This document shows, piece after piece, positions 26,207 to 35,518 of a stretch of DNA of 64,000 nucleotides (positions within the stretch are counted from its first letter, which is position 1; each line of letters starts with the position of its first letter). The translations under genes were made by a program, and so were the position numbers. Source of the DNA: Celeribacter baekdonensis. Its GTDB lineage: Bacteria > Pseudomonadota > Alphaproteobacteria > Rhodobacterales > Rhodobacteraceae. The DNA is taken from NCBI RefSeq assembly GCF_900102315.1, contig NZ_FNBL01000008.1, positions 124,001 through 188,000 of the forward strand, given 5' to 3'. The notes under the pieces were generated by a model, which was not told where the DNA came from, ran no database searches, and saw nothing but the letters and a program-made list of their open reading frames with translations.

Positions 26207-27229
26207 ATGATCACTCTGCCCCTCGTGTGGCTCGTAAGTGTTCTGACGACAATCGCAGCTTTTGCATTGGCGCAGGACACCCGCATGCCCTTTCAAGCGC
26301 GCCTATTTCTATGCATTTTTCTTCTGACCTTGGCGAGCATCGGCGTGTTGCTTGGGCTCCGACTTTCATTCGACGCGCCCTTGGCTGCTCGGCTTCAGCC
26401 GTTGGTGGCCGTGATGGTCGCACCTTCGGCTTATCTCGGTTTCTCGGCTCTGACCCCGGACCTGGGGTCGAACTGGCGCAAGACGCTCCTTTTGCGAGGC
26501 GCGCCGGTCGTTGTCGCGCAATTGGCAATACTGGCAAACCTCCCGATCTCGGCAGATATGTTTGTCCTTGGGATCAACAGCATCTACCTCGTTTTGATGG
26601 CCCGCCTTCTGCGCCGCCAAGCAGATGACTTCGTCCATGTCGCGCCGCATGCCTTGATAATCCTGCGCTCCGCGATCAAAGCCACCATTGTCCTGCTTGG
26701 CATGATGGTGGCGACGGATCTTTCGATTGTCGCCGCCAGCCTGTTCGCGGGCGATGCCTATATCCTGACATTTCTGACCGGGGTGTCGGGTGTGTTCACG
26801 GCCTTCGTCTTTGTTGTCGCTCTCATCGGCGCACCGATGCTGCTTCAGGTCACAAAGGGCGGTGCAACAAAAGTCGAAGGGCCGACCGACAACGATCACG
26901 CGACACGGGCGGCACTTGATGCGCTCATGAATGACGCGCACCTCTACACGGACAGCAACCTCACGCTTGCGCGGGTCGCTCGGCGGTTATCCGTCCCTGT
27001 GCGGGATGTCTCCAACGCGATAAATAGAACGACAAGCGAAAACTTCTCCCGCTATATCAACGGCTTTCGCATTCGCCACGCCCAAGAGACCCTGCGCAAG
27101 ACCGACTTGTCCATCACGGAAGTGATGTTTGAAGCGGGCTTTGTCAGCAAATCAAGCTTCAACACCGAATTTCGCCGGGTGACCGGGCAAACTCCGTCAC
27201 AATTTCGCACTGATAATGCCACCAACTGA
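26207..27229 (+). CDS. Membrane-anchored AraC-family regulator
   Basis: The ATG at 26207 follows AAGGAAGA and gives 340 residues; an earlier start (26102) would add a hydrophilic stretch lacking support. Residues 1-220 are hydrophobic, with about six to seven membrane segments. The AraC DNA-binding domain covers about 240-335, with ARVARRLSVPVRDVSNAIN as the first helix-turn-helix and SITEVMFEAGFVSKSSFNTE as the second. It likely senses a signal in the membrane and controls nearby genes directly. The end overlaps the convergent CPBP remnant by about 30 bases. Confidence 0.88.
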   Translation: MITLPLVWLVSVLTTIAAFALAQDTRMPFQARLFLCIFLLTLASIGVLLGLRLSFDAPLAARLQPLVAVMVAPSAYLGFSALTPDLGSNWRKTLLLRGAPVVVAQLAILANLPISADMFVLGINSIYLVLMARLLRRQADDFVHVAPHALIILRSAIKATIVLLGMMVATDLSIVAASLFAGDAYILTFLTGVSGVFTAFVFVVALIGAPMLLQVTKGGATKVEGPTDNDHATRAALDALMNDAHLYTDSNLTLARVARRLSVPVRDVSNAINRTTSENFSRYINGFRIRHAQETLRKTDLSITEVMFEAGFVSKSSFNTEFRRVTGQTPSQFRTDNATN

Positions 27230-27613
27230 CGGACACAGATAAAGCGCCATGATGGCGCGGAGCGCAGTAAGCCTAAAACGCGACGGCAACAGGCCAAAAT
27301 GCAAGATGCGGGCAATATGGGCAACCATCGCGTGTTCGAGGCCACGCCGCCAGAACAGCCAGCCGAATGCCAACCCAAGCAACGCATTGAGCCCGACAGT
27401 GCGCAAAATCACAATCGGAGTCAGAGGCGTGAGTGCTGCAATCGCTGGCAGGTGACCCGTCGCGGCATCGAAATCTCCACTCCGAGGCAAGCCGCGACAT
27501 ACCAGTCGAAAACTGGCACGAAATTGCACCAGCCGCGCAACCAGATCGCGCGCATGTCCGACCGCCACAAGGACTGGCGACGCATCGCGATCAGCTATGA
27601 CAGATGCACACAC
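27197..27613 (-). pseudogene. Truncated CPBP/CAAX-type membrane protease
   Basis: The 138-codon frame ends in NALLGLAFGWLFWRRGLEHA followed by MVAHIARIL. This is the conserved C-terminal GLxFGWLYWRRGLExAMxAH block of CPBP intramembrane proteases. The upstream EExxxR catalytic motif and preceding membrane helices are not visible in any frame before the next gene. Only the last third remains, and the proposed N-terminus has no family features. I treat it as a decayed gene. Confidence 0.65.
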
Positions 27614-27657
27614 ACTTTCATAAGCCCATATGCATCGCCGAAACCGTCATCTTCTGG

Positions 27658-28236
27658 TCATGAGCCCTGAGCCTGAAGCTCAGAGCACGCGGTCCGGCTT
27701 GTCGCGGCACCAAATATGTCGGCCACGACGGAGCGTCCCGGATTGAGAACGAAACCATGACTTTCACTCAATCCACTCTCAATAATGATGTCTGCCTCGG
27801 GGTCGTCCATCTGGGCGCTAACGCGATACATATCGCTGACCACATCATCGCCAGCCGCCAGAGCTCCGGCGACCCGCCGGGATCGCAGGATCAGACGAAT
27901 TGGATGGGTTTCACTGGTAGAGATGCCTTCGCCTCCGAAATCGCCTGCGACGAAACGGATCGGGATGGTCAGGCAATCGTGGCTGTCATCGCTCTTCACG
28001 ATCACGGTGCCGCGTCCCGTGACCCCCCTCAGCTGTAGCAGCGTCGCCACGCGCGGGGCATCAATGTAGGCAACCCCATAGGCCCCGGCAGGTATTTCTT
28101 GTCCTGCCACCGTCTGAACGGCAGCGCTCATGGGCCAGTTGGTTTGCTGATCTGCCTCTTGGGCGCTGGCTCCGAGCGAAGTGAGGAGCAGCGCGACCGG
28201 GGCGGTCATAAGAAGAGTGAAAGTTTCGCGCGACAT
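27658..28236 (-). CDS. Exported protein of unknown function
   Basis: I chose the ATG at 28236 because it is directly followed by a signal peptide (hydrophobic core VALLLTSL, cleavage-like GASAQEA near residue 26); the product has 192 residues. The mature part is rich in beta-strand-like stretches and contains two cysteines (in HDCLTIPI and near the C-terminus in RTACSEL) that could form a disulfide in the periplasm. I do not recognise the family. The neighbours, a decayed protease and a repeat-rich gap, give no functional hint. Confidence 0.7.
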   Translation of the reverse strand: MSRETFTLLMTAPVALLLTSLGASAQEADQQTNWPMSAAVQTVAGQEIPAGAYGVAYIDAPRVATLLQLRGVTGRGTVIVKSDDSHDCLTIPIRFVAGDFGGEGISTSETHPIRLILRSRRVAGALAAGDDVVSDMYRVSAQMDDPEADIIIESGLSESHGFVLNPGRSVVADIFGAATSRTACSELQAQGS

Positions 28237-28562
28237 GTCTGGTGTCCTTTTGTGCATGGTTGGTTGAGTTGCGCATGTGGCTGCAACGCCTTGCACATGA
28301 CGGATGGCGCCGGGCAAAGAGCCCGAATACGCGATCCAGAACGTTCGAAATCGCAATTTCGGACATATTCACACAATCATCGATTTCCGCTTTGTTCCAC
28401 ACTGCGGCACTCCAGCCAGTGAAATTGCTGCGCGGCGCACGAAAGACAGCAATGCGAAAGCTGTGCCGCAGCGTCAGGTCAATTGGCCAACGGCAGGTCA
28501 GGGCCGGAGGCCTCTGTGTGGACACTCCGCCGCCCGACCTCTTGGCAACGGTTGGCGCGCGC

Positions 28563-28610
28563 GGCGGCCTGTCCGTGCGGCGGCCTGTCCGCGCGGCGGC
28601 CTGTGCGTGC
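28563..28610. repeat. 16-base tandem repeat, three copies
   Basis: Unit GGCGGCCTGTCCGTGC at 28563-28578, with two further copies (28579-28594 and 28595-28610) differing by one or two bases. Confidence 0.85.
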
Positions 28611-28628
28611 AGTGGCGGTGCCGGCGAA

Positions 28629-28691
28629 GCCAAGCTCCGGGTGGGCGAAGCCAAGCTCCGGGTGGGCGAAGCCAAGCTCCGGGTGGGCGAA
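28629..28691. repeat. 21-base tandem repeat, three perfect copies
   Basis: A 21-base unit beginning GCCAAGCTCCGGGTGG is repeated exactly three times (28629-28649, 28650-28670, 28671-28691) and preceded by a partial copy. The period is a multiple of three, so an open frame passes through on both strands. Confidence 0.9.
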
Positions 28692-28895
28692 GCTCATCGA
28701 CGAACAGAGCGACAACGCGCAGCAGATGATCTTCGCCGATCCCGTCTTCGAGACGCTCCGGAAAAATGCTGCCTGCGACCGATCCCCCCCGTCGATGAAA
28801 CCCGACATTGCGCCCTCCATCAGCCATGCCCGAGTCTATCATGAATAGGCGTTTCCACACAGCATCGGCCGAAATCCGCATCCCAAAATTGACCG

Positions 28896-28930
28896 ACCCC
28901 ACCTCAGTGAATGATCTGAGGTGGGGTTTT
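28896..28930. terminator. Strong rho-independent terminator
   Basis: ACCCCACCTCAG and CTGAGGTGGGGT arms around an 8-base loop, followed by TTTT on the plus strand. The gene it serves is unclear, because none is supported immediately upstream. Confidence 0.8.
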
Positions 28931-29208
28931 CATGCGATTGGCCTTGATGTTCGATCCATTTCGACGCATTGAGGCGCTCTTTTCACAGCGCCCCTCTTTT
29001 GGCCCCCGAGTCCCTATGCCACGTTTTCAGATTGACAGGCCGCGCCGCCTCTCGCACTCTCCCCCCCATGACACATCTGTTCGCCATGACCGCGTATTAT
29101 CGCCGCTCCACATAGGATGCGGCCATTTGTCATGTAAATTTCACGGCCGCCATAGGGCGGCTTTAACTTTGTTGGTGTCCTGTGGCGCGTAATCAGGAGA
29201 CCCAAGTG

Positions 29209-29703
29209 ATGACCAAACCCCGCCCCGCCAAGACCTCGCATCTGACGCATGTGCCCCTGTCCATCCGTCCGATGGAATGGGGTGATTGCGCGCGCGTTTT
29301 GCAGATGATCGACGCCTTGACCCGCCAACACGGCGACCGCATGAGCCTTGACGAGGCCGCGCTGATCGACCTGATCTACGCCCCCTCGCCCTGGGCGCGG
29401 ATTTTGGTGGCGCAGAGTCACGGTAAAATCGTGGGTTATGCCGCCCTTGTCGGCGGGCTTCAGTTGCAATTTGGCCTGCGGACCATGGATTTGCACCACC
29501 TCTATGTCGACGCGGATCAGCGCGGCATGGGCATTGGCCGCGCCTTGATCATTGCGGCGCGGGAAACCGCGCGCAATCTGGACTGTGTGCAACTGACGGT
29601 CGGCACCCATGCGGAAAACAAACCGGCGCAAGCGGCCTATTTGGCCTGTGGATTTGAACCTCTGGCCCCGCGAGGCCCACGCTTTGTGATGGCTTTGAGC
29701 TAA
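29209..29703 (+). CDS. GNAT-family N-acetyltransferase
   Basis: I chose the ATG at 29209, nine bases after an AGGAG site, rather than a GTG nine codons earlier; the product has 164 residues. The acetyl-CoA loop is DQRGMGIGRALI near 106-117 and the C-terminal ENKPAQAAYLACGF segment near 139 is characteristic. The acceptor is unknown. It is convergent with rnd across a clear hairpin. Confidence 0.9.
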   Translation: MTKPRPAKTSHLTHVPLSIRPMEWGDCARVLQMIDALTRQHGDRMSLDEAALIDLIYAPSPWARILVAQSHGKIVGYAALVGGLQLQFGLRTMDLHHLYVDADQRGMGIGRALIIAARETARNLDCVQLTVGTHAENKPAQAAYLACGFEPLAPRGPRFVMALS

Positions 29704-29708
29704 GGAAA

Positions 29709-29736
29709 GGGCTGAGGCGCGCGTGCCCCTCAGCCC
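29709..29736. terminator. Bidirectional stem-loop between GNAT and rnd
   Basis: GGGCTGAGG and CCTCAGCCC arms, perfect 9-base stem with a 10-base loop, between two convergent genes. No strong T-run on either side. Confidence 0.65.
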
Positions 29737-29742
29737 AATGCT

Positions 29743-30900
29743 TTACAGCTCGATCACATCCACGCGCTGACCTTTGACGGCAAGGCCGATTTCGCCCTTG
29801 CACAGGCGCAGCGCATCGACGCCAAACACCTCGGCCCGCCAGCCTTTGAGCGCCGGAAAATCGCGTTTTCCAGCGGCGATCATATCCAGATCAGAGGCCG
29901 AAGCGATCATTTTTGCGGCAACATTATAGGTGTCGGATTTCGCCTTGAGCAGCACCCGCAACATATCGGCCAAAGCCGGATTGACCTGTAACTTATCATT
30001 GCTCAGGTCCAGTTTGGGCATCTCGGCGGCGGTGTATTTTGCGGCTTTTTCAATGGCTTGCAAAATACCGTCGGCGATCTCACCTTTGCGCGCTTCGCGC
30101 AGCAAAAGCCGCGAGCGCGACAGGTCTTGCAGCGAGGTCGGCTTGGTTGACGCCAATTCCAACAAAGCGTCATCCTTATAAACGCGGTTGCGCGGGATGT
30201 CGCGGCTTTGCGAATAAATCTCGCGGAAGGCGGCGAGTTCCTTGACGGCGGCCAAGAATTTACCCGAGCTGGTGCGGGTCTTGACGCGTTTCCACGCCTC
30301 ATCCGGCTGCACCACATAGGTCGCGGGCGAGGTGAGGATTTCCAGCTCCTCGGCCACCCATTTTTCCCGGCCTTCGCGTTTGATTTCATCACGCAGGAAT
30401 TCGTAAATCACCCGCAAATGGGTCACATCCGCCAGCGCATAATTTTCCTGTGCCGTGGTCAAAGGACGGCGCGACCAATCGGTAAAGCGCGAGGTCTTGT
30501 CCAAATTTTCCTTGGCAATTTTGCGCACCAAGGTCTCATATCCGACCTGTTCGCCAAAGCCACAGACCATGGCCGCGACCTGGGTGTCGAACAGCGGATC
30601 GGGGATCACGCCGCCTTGGATAAAGAAAATCTCAAGGTCCTGACGCGCCGCATGAAACACTTTGACGATGCTGGTGTCGCGAAACAGCTCATAAAGCGGT
30701 GCAAGATCGAGGCCCTTGACCAACGGGTCCAATAAAACCGCATCCTCTTTCGCATCGCCCGGAATGGCGAGTTGAACGAGGCAAAGTTTGGAATAATAGG
30801 TCCGCTCGCGCAGGAATTCGGTGTCGACCGTGACATAGGGTTGCTTTTTGGCGCGGTCGCAGAAGGCCTGAAGGCCCTCGGTCGTTGTGAGTGTGATCAT
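29743..30900 (-). CDS. rnd: Ribonuclease D
   Basis: The 385-residue protein has the DEDDy exonuclease motifs: VDTEFLRE near 25-32, FHAARQDLEIFF near 82-93 and YALADVTHLRVIYEFL near 152-167. An HRDC-like helical region lies around 210-290. RNase D trims 3' ends of tRNA and other structured RNAs from 3' to 5'. It lies downstream of purM-purN on the same strand with a gap of 106 bases. Confidence 0.94.
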   Translation of the reverse strand: MITLTTTEGLQAFCDRAKKQPYVTVDTEFLRERTYYSKLCLVQLAIPGDAKEDAVLLDPLVKGLDLAPLYELFRDTSIVKVFHAARQDLEIFFIQGGVIPDPLFDTQVAAMVCGFGEQVGYETLVRKIAKENLDKTSRFTDWSRRPLTTAQENYALADVTHLRVIYEFLRDEIKREGREKWVAEELEILTSPATYVVQPDEAWKRVKTRTSSGKFLAAVKELAAFREIYSQSRDIPRNRVYKDDALLELASTKPTSLQDLSRSRLLLREARKGEIADGILQAIEKAAKYTAAEMPKLDLSNDKLQVNPALADMLRVLLKAKSDTYNVAAKMIASASDLDMIAAGKRDFPALKGWRAEVFGVDALRLCKGEIGLAVKGQRVDVIEL

Positions 30901-31006
30901 CTAGACTTCTTTTTTGAGCGGCGCGGGGTCATCCCGCCGATTGAACCGTGATACGGGGTTTGCGGTCGAAATGAAAGTGCTTTGCCCAAAACGCGGGGAA
31001 CAGCAG

Positions 31007-31606
31007 TTACAGATCGACACGGGTGATGTCCCCCACGACAAAGCGTCTGAGGACGGCAGGATAAAGCGCATGTTCGCGTGGCAGCACACGGGCCGCAAGG
31101 GTGTCTGCGGTGTCATCGGGCAAAATTGGCACCCGCGCCTGCCCCAAAATCGGCCCGCCATCCAACTCGGCGGTGACCTCGTGGACCGAACATCCGGCCT
31201 CGGCATCCCCGGCCTCAATGGCGCGTTGATGGGTGTGAAGGCCTTTGTATTTCGGCAAAAGTGAGGGATGGATGTTGAGCATCCGGCCCGCATAATGCGT
31301 GATGAATCGCGGCGTCAGAATGCGCATGAACCCGGCCAGTGCGATCACATCGGGCGCATAGGCGTCAATCGCAGAAATTAAAGCCTCTTCAAAGGCTTCT
31401 CGGTCACCCTTGAAGTCTTTGTGATCGACAACAGCCGTGGCAATGCCCATGTCAGCGGCCTTGTTCAGCCCGCCCGCGCCCGGCACATTGGACAGCACCA
31501 AACAAGGCCGGGCCGGATGATCACCGACCATGGATTTTGCCAGCGACACCATATTTGAGCCGCCCCCCGAGATCAGAATGGCGACCTTTTTATGCGTCAC
31601 GCTCAC
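31007..31606 (-). CDS. purN: Phosphoribosylglycinamide formyltransferase
   Basis: The 199-residue protein has the ISGGGSNM loop near 12-19 and the folate-site segment [25 protein letters not shown] near 90-115, including the catalytic Asn-His pair. It performs the third step of purine synthesis, transferring a formyl group from 10-formyl-tetrahydrofolate to GAR. The start overlaps the purM stop by four bases, so the two enzymes are coupled. Confidence 0.96.
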   Translation of the reverse strand: MSVTHKKVAILISGGGSNMVSLAKSMVGDHPARPCLVLSNVPGAGGLNKAADMGIATAVVDHKDFKGDREAFEEALISAIDAYAPDVIALAGFMRILTPRFITHYAGRMLNIHPSLLPKYKGLHTHQRAIEAGDAEAGCSVHEVTAELDGGPILGQARVPILPDDTADTLAARVLPREHALYPAVLRRFVVGDITRVDL

Positions 31607-32649
31607 TTAAGCTCGCCCTCATAGGTCACGCCCGCGCCAAGGGTAATCTCGCCGATACGGTAGACTGTTTCGCCCTCGCCTTCCAACAATGCGCTCAGGG
31701 CATCCGCTTGATCGGCGGACACCACGGCGACCATGCCGATTCCAGCGTTGAAGGTTTTGAGCAATTCATGCTGCGACAGGCCCGCAGTTTCGGTCAGCCA
31801 AGCAAACACCGGGCTCAAGGTCCAAGCGTTGAGGTTGATGTCGGCACCGTAGCCTTCGGGCAACACGCGTGGCAGGTTTTCGGTCAAGCCGCCACCGGTG
31901 ATATGGGCCAGCGCATGAACACCGCCCGCGCGGATCGCTTTGAGCACCGGCTTGACGTAAAGCCGCGTCGGTTTAAGCAGCTCATTGCCCAAAGTGTCAT
32001 CCGAGAACGGCGCAATATCGGACCAACGAAAGCCCGCGACTTCAACGGTTTTGCGCACCAAGGAATAGCCATTGGAATGCACGCCATTGGAGGCAAGACC
32101 CAGCAAAACATCCCCCGCCTGAACGCCTGCCGGCAGGTCAGAGCCACGCTCCATCGCGCCCACGGCAAAGCCCGCAAGGTCGAAATCGCCGTCCTCATAC
32201 ATGCCCGGCATCTCGGCGGTTTCGCCGCCAATGAGCGCGCAACCAGAGAGTTCGCAGCCCTTGGCGATGCCTTCGATCACCGCAGTGGCATTGTCGAGTT
32301 TGAGTTTGCCCGTCGCAAAATAATCCAAGAAAAACAAAGGTTCCGCGCCCTGACAGACCAGATCATTGACGCACATGGCGACCAAATCGATGCCCACGGT
32401 CGAGACGTGATCGGTGTCGATCGCGATGCGCAATTTGGTGCCAACGCCATCGGTGGCCGCAACCAGAATCGGATCGGTGTAGCCCGCCGCCTTGAGATCA
32501 AACAACGCCCCAAAACCGCCCAACCCGGACATCACCCCCGGACGCGCGGTCTTTTTCGCCGCCGGTTTGATCCGCTCCACAAGCGCATTGCCCGCATCAA
32601 TATCCACACCTGCATCCGCATATGTCAGGCCGTTTTTGCCGTCGCTCAT
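31603..32649 (-). CDS. purM: Phosphoribosylformylglycinamidine cyclo-ligase (AIR synthetase)
   Basis: The ATG at 32649 gives 348 residues beginning [20 protein letters not shown], the conserved PurM start; nine further codons upstream are not needed. The ATP-site regions [12 protein letters not shown] near 60 and [14 protein letters not shown] near 140-153 are intact. It makes aminoimidazole ribonucleotide, the fifth purine step. It is followed by purN with a four-base overlap. Confidence 0.96.
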   Translation of the reverse strand: MSDGKNGLTYADAGVDIDAGNALVERIKPAAKKTARPGVMSGLGGFGALFDLKAAGYTDPILVAATDGVGTKLRIAIDTDHVSTVGIDLVAMCVNDLVCQGAEPLFFLDYFATGKLKLDNATAVIEGIAKGCELSGCALIGGETAEMPGMYEDGDFDLAGFAVGAMERGSDLPAGVQAGDVLLGLASNGVHSNGYSLVRKTVEVAGFRWSDIAPFSDDTLGNELLKPTRLYVKPVLKAIRAGGVHALAHITGGGLTENLPRVLPEGYGADINLNAWTLSPVFAWLTETAGLSQHELLKTFNAGIGMVAVVSADQADALSALLEGEGETVYRIGEITLGAGVTYEGELK

Positions 32650-32793
32650 GATCTCTGGTCCCCAAACTGGCATCATTTGCTCCGCGCTTTAACGCAGATG
32701 GGGGATAAAGAAAAGCGTGAGCTTGCAAAAGCACGCGCAATCACAGCCACTCTTGACCCCGGCGCGCGTCCGCAATAGTCACAGCATTGGTAG

Positions 32794-32870
32794 GGGCCTG
32801 TAGCTCAATTGGTTAGAGCAGAGCGCTCATAACGCTTTGGTTGCGGGTTCAAGTCCTGCCGGGCCTACCA
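32794..32870 (+). tRNA. tRNA with CAT anticodon, probably tRNA-Ile2
   Basis: A complete 77-base cloverleaf with encoded CCA. The acceptor GGGCCTG pairs with CGGGCCT, the D-arm is GCTC/GAGC, the anticodon loop reads CTCATAA, and the T-arm contains TTCAAGT. C4-G69 and C5-G68 pairs, which favour lysidine modification by TilS, and similarity of the TTGGTTGC-GGGTTCAAGTCC part to tRNA-Ile2 point to Ile2 rather than elongator Met. That distinction is inference. Confidence 0.9.
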
Positions 32871-32963
32871 AACCTCTTTCAAATCAATGAGCTGATGGAA
32901 GAACGGGCATTTTTAACGCCCTCTCCCGCCTTTGGCGCGGGGTTGGTGTTGTGATGCGCCAGA

Positions 32964-34295
32964 TCAGCGTGCCAAAACCAAATCGGCCTTGAGCCCACCA
33001 AGCGTCTCGCTGACCCCAAGCCGGAGTGTGCCACCATGACGGCGCGCCACATCAAGCGCGATGGCAAGGCCAAGCCCGACGCCCGAGCCGCGGTTTTGAT
33101 TGCGCGCGGCGTCCAGGCGCACAAAGGGTTGCAAGGCGCGTTCGCGGGCAGAGGCCTCAATCCCCGGCCCGTCGTCTTCAACCGACAGGACCACGGCACG
33201 CTCAAACAGGCGCAGGCTCAGTTGGGTTCGGTTGCCATAGCGCAGAGCATTTGAGACCAGATTGTCTAGCGCGCGGGCCAGAGCCTCGGGCCGGGCCGTA
33301 AGCCAGACCTCATGATCCGGCATCTCACCAAGGCTGACCTGCCCCCCGGCACGTTCGGCCTTGGCTTTGGCCGCCACAACCAGCGCACAGAGATCAAGCC
33401 GCACTGGCTCTTCCAATGTGTCAGAGCGGGCAAAGGCCAAAAAGGCATCAATCAACCGCTCCATCTCATCCAGATCGGATTGCATGTCGGTGATGTCTTT
33501 GGCGTCCTCGGGTGGCACATCGAGCATGGCAAGCCCCAGACGGATGCGCGTCAAAGGCGTGCGCAGGTCATGCGACACACCGGACAACATCAATGTGCGC
33601 TGTTCGATCTGGCGCTCAATACGCGCCCGCATGTTCAAAAACGCCGCCCCGGCCGAGCGGACTTCGACCGCGCCCGCCAACCGATAAGGCCGGATTTCAC
33701 CGCGACCAAAACTTTCGGCAGCGCGCGCCAATTGTCGGATCGGCCGCAATTGATTGCGCAGGAACACCGCCGCGATCAATGTCATCACCACGCCGGTGAA
33801 CAGCGTCCAGACCATCAATTGATGCGGATTGGAGGCCGACGCGCGACGACGCGGCAAACGCACATCCAAACGGCCCGCATCGGTCAGGATCGACAGATGC
33901 ACCACCGTGGGCTGCGTCAACACATCCACCCCCTCTACCCCCTCAATTCCCGTGCGCAAAACCGCCGCAATGACCCGCGATGAGATGTCATACCAAGGCC
34001 GCGCATCGGCGACCGGATCAAGAGTGCCAAAGCCAGAGGCAAATTCCAACCGCGCGTCAAGTTCGGCCAGAGCTGGGGCGATTTGACCCTCGGGGATACC
34101 CTCCACCGCCGCCACATAGAGATTCAGTTCGGCCACCACCCCGCGCATCAATTGGCGGGTGATGTCTTCAAAATAGCGTTGCGAAAAGGTAACCATGACC
34201 ACAAGTTGGATCACCACCACGGGCACCAAAAGGATCAAGGCCGCGCGCCCATACAGCCCACGTGGCATATATTTTTTGAGCCAAGTAAAAAACAT
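32964..34295 (-). CDS. EnvZ-like sensor histidine kinase
   Basis: The 443-residue protein has a first membrane helix at about 17-37, a periplasmic domain of roughly 120 residues, and a second helix near 160-180 followed by a HAMP linker (RNQLRPIRQLARAAESFGRG). The HisKA phospho-acceptor lies in SGVSHDLRTPLTRI near 244, the N-box in DNLVSNALRYG near 350, and the G-box in GSGVGLGLAI near 408. EnvZ-type kinases sense envelope or osmotic stress. No response regulator gene lies beside it, so its partner is encoded outside the window or is the orphan type. Confidence 0.92.
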   Translation of the reverse strand: MFFTWLKKYMPRGLYGRAALILLVPVVVIQLVVMVTFSQRYFEDITRQLMRGVVAELNLYVAAVEGIPEGQIAPALAELDARLEFASGFGTLDPVADARPWYDISSRVIAAVLRTGIEGVEGVDVLTQPTVVHLSILTDAGRLDVRLPRRRASASNPHQLMVWTLFTGVVMTLIAAVFLRNQLRPIRQLARAAESFGRGEIRPYRLAGAVEVRSAGAAFLNMRARIERQIEQRTLMLSGVSHDLRTPLTRIRLGLAMLDVPPEDAKDITDMQSDLDEMERLIDAFLAFARSDTLEEPVRLDLCALVVAAKAKAERAGGQVSLGEMPDHEVWLTARPEALARALDNLVSNALRYGNRTQLSLRLFERAVVLSVEDDGPGIEASARERALQPFVRLDAARNQNRGSGVGLGLAIALDVARRHGGTLRLGVSETLGGLKADLVLAR

Positions 34296-34341
34296 GCGCT
34301 ATTGGTAGCCTTGCTGCCGCATCAATGGAAAGAGAAATCGA

Positions 34342-35238
34342 GTGGACCCGCGCCCAGACACCCTGACCCAGCTTGACGATGCCGTGATCCGCATTTTGGC
34401 ACCGAACCCCTCGCCGATGACCTATTGGGGCACAAATACCTATGTGCTGGGCACCGGAAAAGCCCGCGTTTTGATCGACCCCGGCCCGGATGACGCCAGC
34501 CACCGCGCGGCAATTTTAAACGCCCTGCCCCAAGGCACCCGCCTCACCCATATCCTCGTCACCCACGCACATGTCGATCACAGCGCCGGCGCGCGCGCTT
34601 TGGCGCAGGAAACCGGCGCGCCGATTTTTGCCTTTGGCGATGCCCAAACCGGCCGCGCCCCACATATGGACGCGCTGGCTCAAGATGGGCTTTTGGCCGG
34701 GGGCGAAGGCTTGGACCACGGCTTTGTTCCCGACGAAACCGTCCCCCATGACACCATGCTGGACACCCCGGCGGGCGCGATCAAAGCGCTGCACACCCCC
34801 GGACATATGGGCAATCACCTGTGTTTTGGCTTTCACGATACGGTGTTTTCCGGCGATTTGATCATGGGCTGGTCTTCGTCGCTGATTTCCCCGCCCGATG
34901 GCGATGCGGCGGCGTTTCGTGACAGCTGTGCCTTGGTGGTAAACCATGCCCCGGCCCGGCTCTATCCCGGTCACGGCGCGCCGGTCCAAACCCCAAGGGA
35001 ACGGATCAGGTTCCTGTTGAATCACCGGGCCGCACGTGAGGCGCAAATTCTGCGCGCCTTAGGCGAGAAACCAATGGATCTCCTCACCCTCACCCGCGCA
35101 GTTTACACCGATCTGCCAGCCTCTCACCTGCCCATGGCTGCCCGCAACACATTGGCTCATCTCATTGATCTAAGCCAAAAAAATCGGGTTTCAGCCACGC
35201 CAAAACTGGCTGAATCCGCGACCTTTTCAGTGCGTTAA
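34342..35238 (+). CDS. MBL-fold metallohydrolase (LACTB2-like)
   Basis: The GTG start at 34342 gives 298 residues and follows an AGAGAAA stretch. The zinc motif THAHVDHSAGA lies near residues 74-84, a further metal His in HTPGHMGNH near 153, and an Asp in SGDLIMGWSS near 172. The C-terminal helical tail with RAAREAQILRAL resembles LACTB2/beta-lactamase-like 2 proteins, which act as endoribonucleases or thioester hydrolases. The physiological substrate is unknown. Confidence 0.9.
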   Translation: MDPRPDTLTQLDDAVIRILAPNPSPMTYWGTNTYVLGTGKARVLIDPGPDDASHRAAILNALPQGTRLTHILVTHAHVDHSAGARALAQETGAPIFAFGDAQTGRAPHMDALAQDGLLAGGEGLDHGFVPDETVPHDTMLDTPAGAIKALHTPGHMGNHLCFGFHDTVFSGDLIMGWSSSLISPPDGDAAAFRDSCALVVNHAPARLYPGHGAPVQTPRERIRFLLNHRAAREAQILRALGEKPMDLLTLTRAVYTDLPASHLPMAARNTLAHLIDLSQKNRVSATPKLAESATFSVR

Positions 35239-35320
35239 AAGAAAGCGGCACAAAAATCCAAGTTTTGTCATAAAACCCCCTTGCACGGCCCAAACCACAT
35301 AGCTATACAGCGCCACATGT

Positions 35321-35395
35321 TCCGGCGTAGCTCAGCGGTAGAGCAGTTGACTGTTAATCAATTGGTCGTAGGTTCGATCCCTACCGCCGGAGCCA
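35321..35395 (+). tRNA. tRNA-Asn (GTT)
   Basis: A 75-base cloverleaf. Acceptor TCCGGCG pairs with CGCCGGA, the anticodon loop is CTGTTAA with anticodon GTT, the T-loop is TTCGATC, and CCA is encoded. It marks the left border of the accessory region, and tRNA 3' ends are common integration sites. No second copy of its 3' end was found inside the window. Confidence 0.95.
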
Positions 35396-35518
35396 ATTCA
35401 CCCTTGATTTCGTTGGGTAAATTGGCACGACATAAATTCTACTAACAACCTACTCTTGCTTTTGAGGTGGTTGTTCGCGCCCTTCCAGCCCGTCGAACGC
35501 TCACGAAGTCGTGAACAA

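Larger units (their letters stand above)
28237..29208. other. Repeat-rich gap without a supported gene
   Basis: About 970 bases. Several overlapping reading frames exist on both strands between 28242 and 28902, but all consist largely of the translated tandem repeats at 28563-28691 and none has a convincing ribosome site. A strong terminator hairpin is at 28896-28930. The part from 28930 to 29208 probably contains the promoter of the GNAT gene. Confidence 0.5.

Noticed and set aside
28563-28691. CRISPR-like array
   Set aside because: The units are directly adjacent with no spacers and the periods are 16 and 21 bases, which is a tandem repeat and not a CRISPR.
31537-32778. 413-codon frame antisense to purN-purM
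   Set aside because: Both purine genes are unmistakable on the other strand; the antisense frame is low-complexity His/Arg-rich.
35371-35395. Attachment-site duplication of the tRNA-Asn 3' end
   Set aside because: I looked for a second copy of the T-arm/acceptor sequence downstream to 46 kb and beyond and found none.
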